A DNA stretch of 64,000 nucleotides from Emticicia oligotrophica DSM 17448. Its GTDB lineage: Bacteria > Bacteroidota > Bacteroidia > Cytophagales > Spirosomataceae. This document shows, piece after piece, positions 1 to 9,255 of the stretch (within the stretch, counting starts at the first letter, position 1; each line of letters starts with the position of its first letter). The notes beneath the pieces were generated by a model, which was not told the origin of the DNA, did not search any database, and saw nothing but the letters and a program-made list of their open reading frames with translations. The position numbers were made by a program, and so were the translations under genes. The stretch lies in assembly GCF_000263195.1 (NCBI RefSeq), contig NC_018748.1, forward strand, positions 2,170,001 to 2,234,000, given 5' to 3'.

Positions 1-239
1 TGATGCAACATTCGGCTATTTCGATGGTGGCCGTAATTGGCGTACCAAGCGACGAATATGGTGAAGAAATAAAGGCTTGCGTGGTGCTAAAACCCGATGA
101 TCAAATAACGGAACAAGAATTAATTGTTTGGACAAAAGAACGCATTGCATCCTATAAATATCCTCGTGTAGTAGAATTTATGAGTAGCTTACCAATGGGG
201 GCTTCTGGGAAGATTTTGAAGAGGGAATTGAGGAAGTAA
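1..239 (+). CDS. acyl-CoA synthetase / AMP-binding ligase, C-terminal part (5' end outside window)
   Basis: Only the C-terminal lid domain of an AMP-forming acyl-CoA synthetase is present. The visible residues follow the family pattern for this domain: a VIGVPSDEYGEE stretch, a middle with KERIASYKYPR, and the terminal SLPMGASGKILKREL. The lysine in GKILKREL corresponds to the catalytic Lys used in the adenylation half-reaction. The reading frame is open to the left edge, so the ATG at position 3 is internal and not the true start. The substrate (fatty, aromatic or other acid) cannot be judged from this fragment. A strong hairpin follows the stop codon. Confidence 0.9.
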   Translation, partial: MQHSAISMVAVIGVPSDEYGEEIKACVVLKPDDQITEQELIVWTKERIASYKYPRVVEFMSSLPMGASGKILKRELRK

Positions 240-244
240 AATTG

Positions 245-291
245 AAGGAAGTCTTCGCTTTGAGGGGAACGCCCAGTTCGAAGACTTCCTT
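245..291. terminator. convergent hairpin between the synthetase and the Gfo/Idh gene
   Basis: A perfect 13-base inverted repeat (AAGGAAGTCTTCG at 245-257 and its complement at 279-291) with a 21-base loop lies between two convergent genes. It probably terminates both transcripts. It is also the kind of palindrome that recurs between genes throughout this window. Confidence 0.65.
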
Positions 292-299
292 ATTTATTC

Positions 300-1670
300 T
301 TAATACTTAAACGGTTTTCCGCCAGCCAATACTTCTTGTGTTTTTGTATCAAACGTTACTTTCAAGCCAGTGCGGTAAGCTGCATTCGACATGATTGTAG
401 CGATTGAGTGCGAATATCCCGCTTCGATTGGAGCGTGCGGAGTTTTGCGGCTACGTACACATTCCATCCAGTTTTTGATGTGATTGAATGTCAGTGGGTC
501 GCCACCAGTATTTGCACCTGACTCAACTTTTTGTCCTTCAAGTTTAATTTTTGGCAACAAGTTAGCCTTCAAGCCCATTGCTGATGCTTCACGCTCACGT
601 AAGCCACCAGTATCCGAAATCTCGTTGGTGTCGAGGTTAATCATACCACCATTTGAGTAGTATAATTCTTTGGTATCTCCCGCAGCGTTTGAGAAACGAC
701 TTGTGAATTGTACTTGGAAGCCCGTTGATGGGTCGTTTAATGGGCCGTAATCGAATACTACTGTAAGTGTATCGGCGTTTGTACGGCCATCTTTCCATTG
801 GTAAATTCCACCGTTGGCTACTACGCTACGTGGGTGTGGCAAGCCCGAGAACCAGTGAACAGTATCAATTTGGTGGCTCATCCATTGACCAGGAATACCC
901 GAAGAATAAGGCCAGAATAAACGATATTCTAAGTATTTACGTGGGTCGAATGGAACCATCGGACGATTCATTAAATAGCGTTTCCAATCAACATCCGATT
1001 CTTTCAAATCTTTTACTAATTCTGGTCTTCTCCAACGGCCTGGTTGGTTTACGTTCCACATTAGCTCAACCATCACGATTGGGCCAAATTTACCAGATTT
1101 AATGAAATCTTCCGCCGCAAAGTAGTTTTCTCCACTACGGCGTTGTGAACCAATCTGCACGATTTTACCCGATTCTTTTACTGCCTTCAATACTGCACGG
1201 TTATCTTCCATTGTTTCGGCCAATGGTTTTTCGGTGTAAGTATCGCAACCCGCTTTTACCGCCTCGATTGTGTGCAAAGCGTGTTGAAAATCGGCAGTTG
1301 AGATAAATACGGCATCAACCATTTTAGAGTTGTAAAGTTCTTCGTTGTTACGGAAAACCTTCACATCACTACCTAATTGCTTATCAAGATAAGCTTTCCC
1401 TTCTTCACGACGGCGATTCCATAGGTCAGAAAGTGCTACCATTTCAAAGTTCATGCCTTTTGAAAGCTCTTTGAATGGCCCTACGTGTGAGGCACGGTGG
1501 CGGTCAGAGAAACCTACACAACCTACACGAACACGGTCATTGGCACCAATGATTTTGCCATAACTTTTGGCCGAAAAACTGCCTGTTGGTTTTGCAAAAG
1601 CTGAGCCGCCAACGGCTACCCCCGCACTTGCAATAACCGACTTGATAATAAAGTCTCTACGAGTTGTCAT
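300..1670 (-). CDS. exported Gfo/Idh/MocA-family NAD(P)-dependent oxidoreductase
   Basis: This 456-residue protein has an N-terminal twin-arginine-type export signal (TRRDFIIKS followed by a hydrophobic stretch ending at AFA, residues 4-26). After it comes a Rossmann nucleotide-binding segment near residues 47-65 (VRVGCVGFSDRH) and the family EKP signature at 147-149 (YTEKPLAE), whose Lys is a substrate/cofactor residue. The family oxidises or reduces sugar hydroxyls, often at C3 or C5. A Tat signal suits a protein exported folded with bound cofactor. It is the last gene of a minus-strand group with a GH3 and a DUF1080 protein, which suggests glycoside processing in the periplasm. The exact sugar cannot be told. 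Confidence 0.9.
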   Translation of the reverse strand: MTTRRDFIIKSVIASAGVAVGGSAFAKPTGSFSAKSYGKIIGANDRVRVGCVGFSDRHRASHVGPFKELSKGMNFEMVALSDLWNRRREEGKAYLDKQLGSDVKVFRNNEELYNSKMVDAVFISTADFQHALHTIEAVKAGCDTYTEKPLAETMEDNRAVLKAVKESGKIVQIGSQRRSGENYFAAEDFIKSGKFGPIVMVELMWNVNQPGRWRRPELVKDLKESDVDWKRYLMNRPMVPFDPRKYLEYRLFWPYSSGIPGQWMSHQIDTVHWFSGLPHPRSVVANGGIYQWKDGRTNADTLTVVFDYGPLNDPSTGFQVQFTSRFSNAAGDTKELYYSNGGMINLDTNEISDTGGLREREASAMGLKANLLPKIKLEGQKVESGANTGGDPLTFNHIKNWMECVRSRKTPHAPIEAGYSHSIATIMSNAAYRTGLKVTFDTKTQEVLAGGKPFKY

Positions 1671-1755
1671 AGTTTTATACTGATTGAATATTTGCTAATT
1701 GTATTATTGTAAATTTAATGATTTTTTCAATTTTTCAATGTTTTTTTCTACCAAA

Positions 1756-3786
1756 TCACTTATAACTTAGTCCAGCACCGAATTTGAATAGAGCATAATT
1801 TGGCTCCAGATAACCCGGTACATCAGATTTGTTTTCCTGTACGGCTTTTTCGGAAATTGGTATCGTAAAAGGCAACTTTCCTGTTGGGTTAAATGCTCCG
1901 CTTACAATATCCAAAAGTGCATCTTGGGTTGTTCCAAAAGTTGCTAAAATGGTTTTGGCTTTGCCTTTGTCAATTTCATCAATTACCCACGGATTTGTAA
2001 AGTTGATAGCCAAAATGGTTGGTTTTGCGTTCAAAATTTCATTCACATGAGCTACATCAATTTTGTTCTTTGAAAGACTCAATTCAATAGGTTGCCCACC
2101 CGAACTAAACAAGCCGCCACCGCTCGGAATCAACCAAAGCAATACAACATCGGCTTCTTCTTTGGTCGAAACAAATTCGATGTTTACGTTTTGAATAGTT
2201 GGCTTATTTACATTGATTGCCGATGTTTGAGCTTGTCCTCTACCGCCACTTTCTTTGTAAGTTTCAAAATACACCTTTGTTCGGCCACCATCTGCTTTCT
2301 TTGAAATCGGTAAAACATTTTCATCATTTCTGAGTAAAACAATTGATTTTCTGAGGGCTAAATCTGCTTTTTTCTGAAATTCAGCATTTCCAACCGTTTT
2401 TACCGCATTTTCTACATCCACATAAGGATTTTCAAATAACCCTAAATCAAACTTTTCTTTCAATAATTTAGCAATCGACTCATTGATTCTTTCTTCCGTA
2501 ACCATTCCTTTCTTTACCGTTTCGAGCAAAAGAGCAGGGTCTGCTCCGCCAGAAAAAATATCTACGCCAGCATCGAGTGCTTTCTTGTAGCGTTCGGTAA
2601 TTGTAAGGTTTTCAACTCCCCACGGCATCATGTCAATTGGGCCAGTGTCAGAATTAATAATACCTTTGAAACCGAGTTTTTTGCGTAACAAATCTTGAAT
2701 AATTGCTTTATTATATGAAAAACCTACTGCTTCCATGCTTTTATCTTTCGGAGCCGAATAATAAGGCATAATTGAAGAAGTGCCTGCATCAATGGCCGCC
2801 TTGAAAGGTTTTACATGATACTCAAACATTCCACCTGGGTAATGAGCGTATTTTCCCCAATCGAAATGCGAATCTTGTCCGCCTTCCTGTGGGCCACCAC
2901 CAGGGAAATGCTTGGTTGTCAATGCGATTGAGTTTTTATTCAACTTTATGCCTTGAAAACCGAGTACAATTTCTCTGGTCATGCTGGCGGCAAGGTCGGC
3001 ATCTTCGCCAAAAGTTCCTTCTACACGCTGCCAACGTGGCTCGGTTGCCAAATCAGCCATGTACATATAACCTTTGCGTAAGCCCACCGAAGCCCATTCT
3101 TTGGCGGCAATTTCGGCAAACTCACGAGTCAGTTTCAAATCTCGCATGGCTGCTAAACCTAATTCACCAGGCCATCTTGAGAAAACTGTTGTGCCAACAC
3201 TCAAACCAACTGAAGCATCAGTTGTAACGTGGTTTCGTGGATTCGAGGCAACAATGGCAGGAATCCCCAAACGTGAGTTTTCGCACAAAGCCTGTAAATT
3301 ATTCGACCACTCGGCCATTATTTTGGCACTCGTATTTGCTCTTAATATAAAGTGCCTTTGGTGAATCTGATTGACCGCTTTTGTCGTACCCGCCGCCGAC
3401 AATATAGGCACAGCCAATGGCTTACGAGTAAACATATTAGTAGGCTGCACTAAATCTTCTTCGTTAAAACCGCTCGAAATTTCTGTTTTTGGTGCATTTG
3501 CCTGAAAGACATTATCGCCAGCCATACGAGTGGTACTGATGAGCATGAAGCCGATTTTTTCCTCAAGCGTCATCTGCGAAATCAAATCTTTGATGCGAGC
3601 TTCTTGCGGTAAACGCCAATCTTCGTATTTATCAAGTTTATCGTTTTTATTGAGGTCTTTAAATTCTAAACCGTTGACTTTCAATGTCTTTACTGAGCGA
3701 TACCCCAATGTGGGTTGTACGGGTTTTTGGGCATAACCAACTGTTGTACAAAACAGAAAAACTCCAATAAAATGTATTTTTCTCAT
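1756..3786 (-). CDS. glycoside hydrolase family 3 protein (beta-glucosidase-like)
   Basis: A 676-residue secreted protein with a signal peptide (residues 1-19, cleavage after GYA). The GH3 N-terminal barrel is recognised by VEGTFGED (255-262), the KHF motif (292-294) and GFKGIINSD, whose Asp380 is the expected catalytic nucleophile. The usual Trp after that Asp is replaced by Thr (SDTGP). A C-terminal alpha/beta sandwich follows, starting around residue 470 at ALRKSIVLLRND. GH3 enzymes remove terminal beta-linked glucose, xylose or similar residues from oligosaccharides. The gene sits between the DUF1080 gene (32 bases away) and the Gfo/Idh gene, probably co-transcribed. Substrate not determinable. 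Confidence 0.92.
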   Translation of the reverse strand: MRKIHFIGVFLFCTTVGYAQKPVQPTLGYRSVKTLKVNGLEFKDLNKNDKLDKYEDWRLPQEARIKDLISQMTLEEKIGFMLISTTRMAGDNVFQANAPKTEISSGFNEEDLVQPTNMFTRKPLAVPILSAAGTTKAVNQIHQRHFILRANTSAKIMAEWSNNLQALCENSRLGIPAIVASNPRNHVTTDASVGLSVGTTVFSRWPGELGLAAMRDLKLTREFAEIAAKEWASVGLRKGYMYMADLATEPRWQRVEGTFGEDADLAASMTREIVLGFQGIKLNKNSIALTTKHFPGGGPQEGGQDSHFDWGKYAHYPGGMFEYHVKPFKAAIDAGTSSIMPYYSAPKDKSMEAVGFSYNKAIIQDLLRKKLGFKGIINSDTGPIDMMPWGVENLTITERYKKALDAGVDIFSGGADPALLLETVKKGMVTEERINESIAKLLKEKFDLGLFENPYVDVENAVKTVGNAEFQKKADLALRKSIVLLRNDENVLPISKKADGGRTKVYFETYKESGGRGQAQTSAINVNKPTIQNVNIEFVSTKEEADVVLLWLIPSGGGLFSSGGQPIELSLSKNKIDVAHVNEILNAKPTILAINFTNPWVIDEIDKGKAKTILATFGTTQDALLDIVSGAFNPTGKLPFTIPISEKAVQENKSDVPGYLEPNYALFKFGAGLSYK

Positions 3787-3817
3787 GATAGGTTAGATAG
3801 ATGGGTTGAAAACCTAT

Positions 3818-5191
3818 TTATTTCAATTCACGGATTTTGATATTTCTAAACGAAACATTATTGCCGTGGTCTTGAAGCAAAATATTTCCTTTATCCCCCG
3901 CTCCAAAACCATTATAATCCTTGTATTTGCTTCGAGCTACCAATGCATTGAAAACATTGCTCTTACGCTCATATTCAACTACTTTGAAGCCATTTAGCCA
4001 GTGCTGAACGATATTATTTGGAAAAACAATCACACGACCTTGATTCCAATCGCCAATTTTCTTGATGAAACGTCTGTCCATTTTCAAGTCTTTGTCGATT
4101 TTATATGAAGGAATCAAATCGTATAAACTCGCCAACGTACGATTTCCAACTGCACCCATTTTTGCATCGGGGTGTTTTTCGTCATCAAGTACTTGGAATT
4201 CAAGCCCTATACCCGATTTTCCGTTAGAATCAAAAGCTTCGTTTACGAAATATTTTACTCCAGAGTTTGCTCCTTCGGTGAGCTTAAATTCAAAAACTAA
4301 CTCAAATGCTCCAAATTGTTCGTTTGTTACGATATCGTTTCCAGTTTCAGAACCATCAGACGGACTAACATTGATTGTTCCGTCAACCACTGCCCAATGT
4401 TGTTTTGGCATTTCGGTTCCGTGAACGGCTCTCCAACCCGTGAAATCTTTACCATTGAAAAGCATTTTGAAACCTTGTGCTTTTTCTTGTTCCGAAAGAT
4501 TATTCAAAAGTAAATTTACAACTGGACAATTATCCAACGGACTTGGCTTGAGATTTTCGGTTTGAATTCTGATGTTTTTCCAACGAATTTTCATTCCTTC
4601 TTTCATTGGGCCATAGATTGAATGAACCTGTAAGGCGATAAAACCTTTATCTGTCATGTCATCAATTAAATGAGCTGTTGGCACTCCGTTGATAAAAGTA
4701 CGAATAGTGCTACCAATTGCTTCAATGCGATATTTATTCCATTGCCCGATTGGTTTGAAGGCTTTTTTACCCTCAGGGTTAATGTTTGGAATATATAACC
4801 AGTCACGACGTCCTTCATCATAAATAGCTCCTGACCAAGCTCTAGGAGAAGGGTCAACTTCCATCTGATAGCCATGAACTCTACCATTCTGATAATCAGG
4901 CTTTGAAAGGCTACGGAACTGTACACCACCGTTCATTTCATCATCTAATTTCAGGTCTAATTCAAGAATAAAGTCGCCGTAATCTTTTTCGGTGCAGAGA
5001 AATGAGTTTGGAGTGTCTTTTACGGTTGTACCCACGATTTCACCATTTTCTACAACATAGGTCGCTTTGCCTCCACGCTGAACCCATCCTTTTAAATCTT
5101 TACCATTGAATAAGCTTTTCCATTGCTCTTTTTGGGCTTGCGTATATGAAAATACCCCTACTGTGAGCATAACTACAAGAATTTTTTTCAT
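3818..5191 (-). CDS. secreted protein with two DUF1080 (3-keto-glycoside hydrolase-like) domains
   Basis: I chose the ATG at 5191 because it gives a clean signal peptide (MKKILVVMLTVGVFSYTQAQ); an in-frame ATG lies 36 bases upstream. The 457-residue product has two copies of the concanavalin-like DUF1080 fold, each opening with the same signature: SLFNGKDLKGW near residue 28 and MLFNGKDFTGW near residue 245. Both carry lectin-like strands such as FILELDLKLDDEMNGGVQFRS and FELVFEFKLTEGANSGVKYF. Members of DUF1080 have been shown to act on 3-keto-disaccharides. Adjacent exported oxidoreductase and GH3 genes fit that role, but activity here is inferred from family and context. Confidence 0.88.
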   Translation of the reverse strand: MKKILVVMLTVGVFSYTQAQKEQWKSLFNGKDLKGWVQRGGKATYVVENGEIVGTTVKDTPNSFLCTEKDYGDFILELDLKLDDEMNGGVQFRSLSKPDYQNGRVHGYQMEVDPSPRAWSGAIYDEGRRDWLYIPNINPEGKKAFKPIGQWNKYRIEAIGSTIRTFINGVPTAHLIDDMTDKGFIALQVHSIYGPMKEGMKIRWKNIRIQTENLKPSPLDNCPVVNLLLNNLSEQEKAQGFKMLFNGKDFTGWRAVHGTEMPKQHWAVVDGTINVSPSDGSETGNDIVTNEQFGAFELVFEFKLTEGANSGVKYFVNEAFDSNGKSGIGLEFQVLDDEKHPDAKMGAVGNRTLASLYDLIPSYKIDKDLKMDRRFIKKIGDWNQGRVIVFPNNIVQHWLNGFKVVEYERKSNVFNALVARSKYKDYNGFGAGDKGNILLQDHGNNVSFRNIKIRELK

Positions 5192-5394
5192 TTTTGATAT
5201 TGCTACTTGAGTTGAATAATAAATCAAAATTAGGAATTAAAACCATACTAATCTAATACCTATTTAACCAAAAATATTAAGATTTTGATATTTAATTGAC
5301 CTAATTTTACTCTGTATGGTCAAGAATTATGGAATTTGAGAAAATGAAACTAATTACCAAGAAAATGGTTATTGTAGATATTTATGAACAGAAC

Positions 5395-6468
5395 ATGATA
5401 GAGCCGATAAACCTTTTTTCTCCCTTGGTAATAAAAGGGATTTCTCTAAAAAACCGAATAGTTATGTCGCCCATGTGCCAGTATAGTGCTACTGATGGTT
5501 TTGCGAATGACTGGCATTTTGCACATTTAAGTAGTAGAGCCGTTGGTGGAGCAGGGTTAATCTTTTCAGAAGCCATGGCAGTTTCGCCCGAAGGACGAAT
5601 TTCGGCTGGTGATTTAGGTATTTGGTCTGATGAACACATTGCACCGCTTCGCCGAATAACCAACTTTATTCATCAGCAAGGTGCAATAGCGGGTGTACAA
5701 TTAGCACACGCTGGCTATAAGGCCAGTTCGGCAGTGCCGTGGGAAGGGGGAAAATATATTTCAGAAATGCAAGGTGGTTGGTTGCCAGTTTCACCAAGTA
5801 CAACATTGCTGACGGATAGGAAGAGTTTTTCGAAGGAATTAACCAAAACTGAAATTGAACAAATTGTAATTAATTTTAAAAATGCTGCTCAACGAGCCCT
5901 CGAGGCAGGATTTAAAATAATAGAGGTACATGCCGCTCATGGCTATTTATTGAATGAGTTTCTTTCACCTTTAAGTAATAAAAGAGTAGATGAATTTGGT
6001 GGTAGTTTTGAAAACCGAATTCGAGTTTTATTGATGGTGCTCGAAAGTGTGAAAGAAGTTTTACCTGAAGAAACACCTTTATTTGTTAGAATTTCGGCGA
6101 CTGATTGGCAGCAGAATGGTTGGACTATTCAAGATTCGATAAAATTGGCAAAAATTTTAGCTAAGGTAGGAGTTGATTTGGTCGATTGTTCTTCGGGTGG
6201 TTTTGTTGCTCCGAGTGAAATACCGATTGCTCCCAATTATCAATTACCATTTGCCGAAAGAATAAAAACCGAAGTAGATATAAAAACAGGGGCAGTTGGT
6301 TTGATAACATCAGCCATTCAAGCCAATGAAATTATTAGTTCTGGAAAAGCAGATTTGGTGTTTTTAGGCAGAGAATTACTGCGAAATCCTTACTTTCCGC
6401 AGCAAGCAGCTTCGGAATTGGGTTTTGAAATGGAATTACCCAATCAGTATTTGAGAGGTAAAAAATAA
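5395..6468 (+). CDS. old yellow enzyme family NADH:flavin oxidoreductase (YqjM-like)
   Basis: The 357-residue product matches the YqjM class of FMN-dependent ene-reductases: LKNRIVMSPMCQYSA near the N-terminus, QLAHAGYKA with the substrate-binding His, AAHGYLLNEFLSPLSNKRVDEFGG, and an FMN phosphate-binding end (GKADLVFLGRELLRNPYF). These enzymes reduce activated C=C bonds, or act on nitro and quinone compounds, with NAD(P)H. In-frame ATGs at 5329 and 5344 would add up to 22 residues without family resemblance, so the start at 5395 is preferred but not certain. The gene is alone on the plus strand inside the sugar locus, and no link to sugar metabolism is evident. Confidence 0.88.
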   Translation: MIEPINLFSPLVIKGISLKNRIVMSPMCQYSATDGFANDWHFAHLSSRAVGGAGLIFSEAMAVSPEGRISAGDLGIWSDEHIAPLRRITNFIHQQGAIAGVQLAHAGYKASSAVPWEGGKYISEMQGGWLPVSPSTTLLTDRKSFSKELTKTEIEQIVINFKNAAQRALEAGFKIIEVHAAHGYLLNEFLSPLSNKRVDEFGGSFENRIRVLLMVLESVKEVLPEETPLFVRISATDWQQNGWTIQDSIKLAKILAKVGVDLVDCSSGGFVAPSEIPIAPNYQLPFAERIKTEVDIKTGAVGLITSAIQANEIISSGKADLVFLGRELLRNPYFPQQAASELGFEMELPNQYLRGKK

Positions 6469-6489
6469 GGCGAACAACAGGTTCGCCTT
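6467..6489. terminator. bidirectional hairpin terminator
   Basis: AAGGCGAAC, a five-base loop, then the perfect complement, followed on the plus strand by a T-rich run. It overlaps the stop codon of the flavin oxidoreductase gene and lies just before the end of the convergent isomerase-like gene. Confidence 0.75.
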
Positions 6490-6498
6490 GAATTTTTC

Positions 6499-7383
6499 TT
6501 AGAAGCTAACTTTGATAGATTCTAAATATTTTTTGCTGGTTTGTCCACATTCGAGAGCCGTGCGTCCTTTCACTGGTACAGAATCGAGTTCGATGATATT
6601 CCAGCCCTTAAATTTGATTTTATCTAAGTTGGCAAAAATCGAAGGAAAGTCAACACGTCCTTGACCTAACTCTACAAACTGATAACCCGATTTACTTTCT
6701 ACTGGTTTGGTATCTTTTATGTGAGTAGCATAGATGATATCTTTATATTTCAATACTGCTTCGGCAGCATTACCACCCCCTTGTGTGTAGTGAGCTACAT
6801 CTAATAAAGCCAAAATATAATCGTGGTTCATTTCATTGAAGATAATATCTACTTCTTCTGGTGTTTCGCCAAGTTGGTGCATATGATTATGGTAAGCAGG
6901 TTGAATACCCGTTTCGCCTTTCACAACTTTTGCCACTTCACTCATGTTTTTAGCATATTTCTTCAACTCATCTGTTGTTGGGAGTCTATCTTTTGGACGA
7001 GAAGTATTGGTTATTTGTAAAGATTTACCTCCAAGTGCTTTTATAAATTTAGCATGATTGAGGTGTGTTTCAATATCTTTCGAAATATCATCTTGAATTC
7101 CCACATTTCCACTTGAAAACATGGCTAAAGCCAATTTATTTTTATCAAGGGTATCCTTTAATTCTTGTGGTTTATCTTTGAAAGGGGCATAAGTATTGGC
7201 TCTTAGCTGAATACCTTTGAAACCTAAAGCGGCAATATCGCCAATGGCTACTAAATCATTTCCATTCCAAGTAATGGCCGAATACGCAATTTTGTGTTTG
7301 GCTTTTGCTGCTAAAGCTTCGAGTGAAAACATTGACGAGGCCGCCAATAGAGAGGCTTGGGTGATAAAATCTCTTCTGTTCAT
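6499..7383 (-). CDS. exported sugar phosphate isomerase/epimerase-like TIM-barrel protein
   Basis: A 294-residue protein of the xylose-isomerase-like TIM-barrel family. It has an N-terminal twin-arginine-like signal (NRRDFITQASLL, ending at EALAA, residue 26). Barrel strands with likely metal ligands are visible: AYHNHMHQLGET, ILALLDVAHYTQGG, and ATHIKDTKP. The family isomerises or epimerises sugars and inositols, and some members handle keto-sugars. It lies 154 bases downstream of susD on the same strand, but a terminator-like hairpin lies between them, so it may have its own transcript. Together with the exported Gfo/Idh and DUF1080 proteins it suggests oxidative sugar processing in the periplasm. 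Confidence 0.87.
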   Translation of the reverse strand: MNRRDFITQASLLAASSMFSLEALAAKAKHKIAYSAITWNGNDLVAIGDIAALGFKGIQLRANTYAPFKDKPQELKDTLDKNKLALAMFSSGNVGIQDDISKDIETHLNHAKFIKALGGKSLQITNTSRPKDRLPTTDELKKYAKNMSEVAKVVKGETGIQPAYHNHMHQLGETPEEVDIIFNEMNHDYILALLDVAHYTQGGGNAAEAVLKYKDIIYATHIKDTKPVESKSGYQFVELGQGRVDFPSIFANLDKIKFKGWNIIELDSVPVKGRTALECGQTSKKYLESIKVSF

Positions 7384-7472
7384 AGTTTTAAAATAGATAA
7401 AGGCCGAATAATTTTTAAAGTGTGAATTTATAAAAATAAGTTTATTAGATTAATCAAAGATAGGATGTCTCA

Positions 7473-7506
7473 TAAAAAAGAGGACTCCTCGAAGTGGAGG
7501 AGTCTC
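7473..7506 (-). terminator. rho-independent terminator after susD
   Basis: An 8-base inverted repeat (GACTCCTC at 7483-7490 with complement at 7497-7504) followed on the minus strand by a run of T. It is placed to end the susC-susD transcript. Confidence 0.75.
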
Positions 7507-7536
7507 TCTGTTCACTATGATGAAACAAATCTACTA

Positions 7537-9219
7537 TTAGTATCCTGGGTTTTGAGGGAATACCCCTGCATTCGAACGGTCGATTTGCGTTTGAGGAATC
7601 GGACGAACATAATGTTTGTCAGCTACGTTTCCTGCGGCTTGTGGGTTGTATTTTTTAACACGTTCAACCAACAATCCCCAACGTTTTAAGTCTAACCAAC
7701 GAGTTTGTTCTCCAGCCAATTCTCTCGCTCTTTCTTCAACGATAAGTTCGAAATTCATATCTGCGTCAGTAATCAACATGGCGTCTTTTTTACCAGGCCA
7801 TCCAGCTCTATAACGAACTGCGTTGATTGCTTTTGTTGCTTCCGAAACGTTTCCTGCTTTTAATTGTGCTTCTGCTAACATTAAGTAAACATCAGCCAAA
7901 CGGAATACGAAATAGTCACGGCTACCAGCTTCATAAGTTAAGTCTGGGCGTTTTGTATCAAAGAATTTCATCAATGTTGGGAATAATGCCTCGTTGTAAG
8001 CACTTGGTACTAACACTTGGTATTTTCTTTTTGCACGCTCTTCTTTCGGCATTTCGTATCCTGGAATGAAGATAGCAGTATCACCCGCTGCAAATGAAAT
8101 CTTTGATTTAGAGTTATCAAACGAAGCGTTTAAGTTAGTACCTGGGTTATTACTCAACCAAGTATCACGGAAAGTTTTCTTATAACGTGAGTCGTTTGTA
8201 CGGTCTTTGAAACAAGTTTCTAACAAATATGCTGTTGGACGTAAACGCTTGAATGGACGACCATAGAATACATCACGCTTCATACCTGGTTGTACGTCAT
8301 ATTGCATACCGAAGAAAAGGTGTAGGTTATTTCCACCGTTTACAGCACCTGTATTGTTAGTAAGGTTAGTAAGTGGGTCAGTTGTATATTGAACTGCAAA
8401 TACTACCTCGCTATTAATTTGGTTATTTTCATCGAAAACACTTGCAAAATCATCTAATAATTTAAAACCATAAGCTGTTGTAACAGTCTTACAAAGTTCG
8501 GCTGCTTTTGCAAAATCATCCGCTGCTTTAACAGATGAATAAGCTTTTGCTAGGTAAACCTTTGCTAAAAGTGTTTCAGCAGCTGGTTTTGTAGCACGGC
8601 CATAATCAGTAGCTTGTGCTTTTGCCTCTAATGCAGGAATTGCATCATTTAAGTCTTTGATAATCGCAGCATACATTTCTGCATCAGTTGCTCTCTTTGT
8701 TTCTTTGGTTGGAGCAAGTGTTTCGCTCAATCTCAAATCAACACCACCAAATTGTTGGTGTAAGATATAATAATAATGAGCTCTCAAAAACTTAGCTTCG
8801 GCTACACGTCGAGCTTTAATGGCATCTGCCACAGTAGCTTTTGGAGCTCTATCAATAATTGCATTACAAGTATTGATACCACGATAAAGCTCATCCCAAG
8901 TATTGATTAAGTAATCAACAGTTGGTTGTAATTGCGTATCATAGAAATGGAAACCTTTATATGATCCATCAGCACCAGTAGCATAAATATCGGTACCATA
9001 CTCAGTTAAAGTTAAACCTTGTTGAGTGGCATAATAATATCTAAGAGAAGAATAAGCTGATTTTACTGCATCTTCGAAGCCTTTTGGCGTATTCATGTAA
9101 TCGTTGCCAATACCTGAAACTACAGTTTCATCCAAAAGATCTTTACATGATTGTGTCGTGCATAACAACGCCGCAATACCAAAGATTTTGATTGGTTTTA
9201 ATATGTTTTTTAATTTCAT
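7537..9219 (-). CDS. SusD/RagB family outer-membrane nutrient-binding lipoprotein
   Basis: This 560-residue protein has a lipoprotein signal with the lipobox Cys at residue 25 (TTQSCKDLL). SusD hallmarks follow: the N-terminal helical repeat region (AYSSLRYYYATQQGL, ARRVAEAKFLRAHYYYILHQQFGGVDL) and the C-terminal block RLADVYLMLAEAQLKAGN with NAVRYRAG and EERARELAGEQTRWLDLKRWG. SusD proteins cap the SusC channel at the cell surface and bind the ligand. The gene is 36 bases downstream of susC on the same strand, the classic paired arrangement. The ligand is unknown, but nearby genes point to a glycoside. Confidence 0.96.
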   Translation of the reverse strand: MKLKNILKPIKIFGIAALLCTTQSCKDLLDETVVSGIGNDYMNTPKGFEDAVKSAYSSLRYYYATQQGLTLTEYGTDIYATGADGSYKGFHFYDTQLQPTVDYLINTWDELYRGINTCNAIIDRAPKATVADAIKARRVAEAKFLRAHYYYILHQQFGGVDLRLSETLAPTKETKRATDAEMYAAIIKDLNDAIPALEAKAQATDYGRATKPAAETLLAKVYLAKAYSSVKAADDFAKAAELCKTVTTAYGFKLLDDFASVFDENNQINSEVVFAVQYTTDPLTNLTNNTGAVNGGNNLHLFFGMQYDVQPGMKRDVFYGRPFKRLRPTAYLLETCFKDRTNDSRYKKTFRDTWLSNNPGTNLNASFDNSKSKISFAAGDTAIFIPGYEMPKEERAKRKYQVLVPSAYNEALFPTLMKFFDTKRPDLTYEAGSRDYFVFRLADVYLMLAEAQLKAGNVSEATKAINAVRYRAGWPGKKDAMLITDADMNFELIVEERARELAGEQTRWLDLKRWGLLVERVKKYNPQAAGNVADKHYVRPIPQTQIDRSNAGVFPQNPGY

Positions 9220-9255
9220 TTTATTAATAGTTTAATAAATCCTTGATGTTTTTAC

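Noticed and set aside
767-1102. Open frame of 111 codons on the plus strand
   Set aside because: Lies entirely opposite the well-supported Gfo/Idh gene and shows no protein family features.
2889-3364. Two overlapping plus-strand frames opposite the GH3 gene
   Set aside because: Antisense shadows of a conserved coding region; no start context or similarity.
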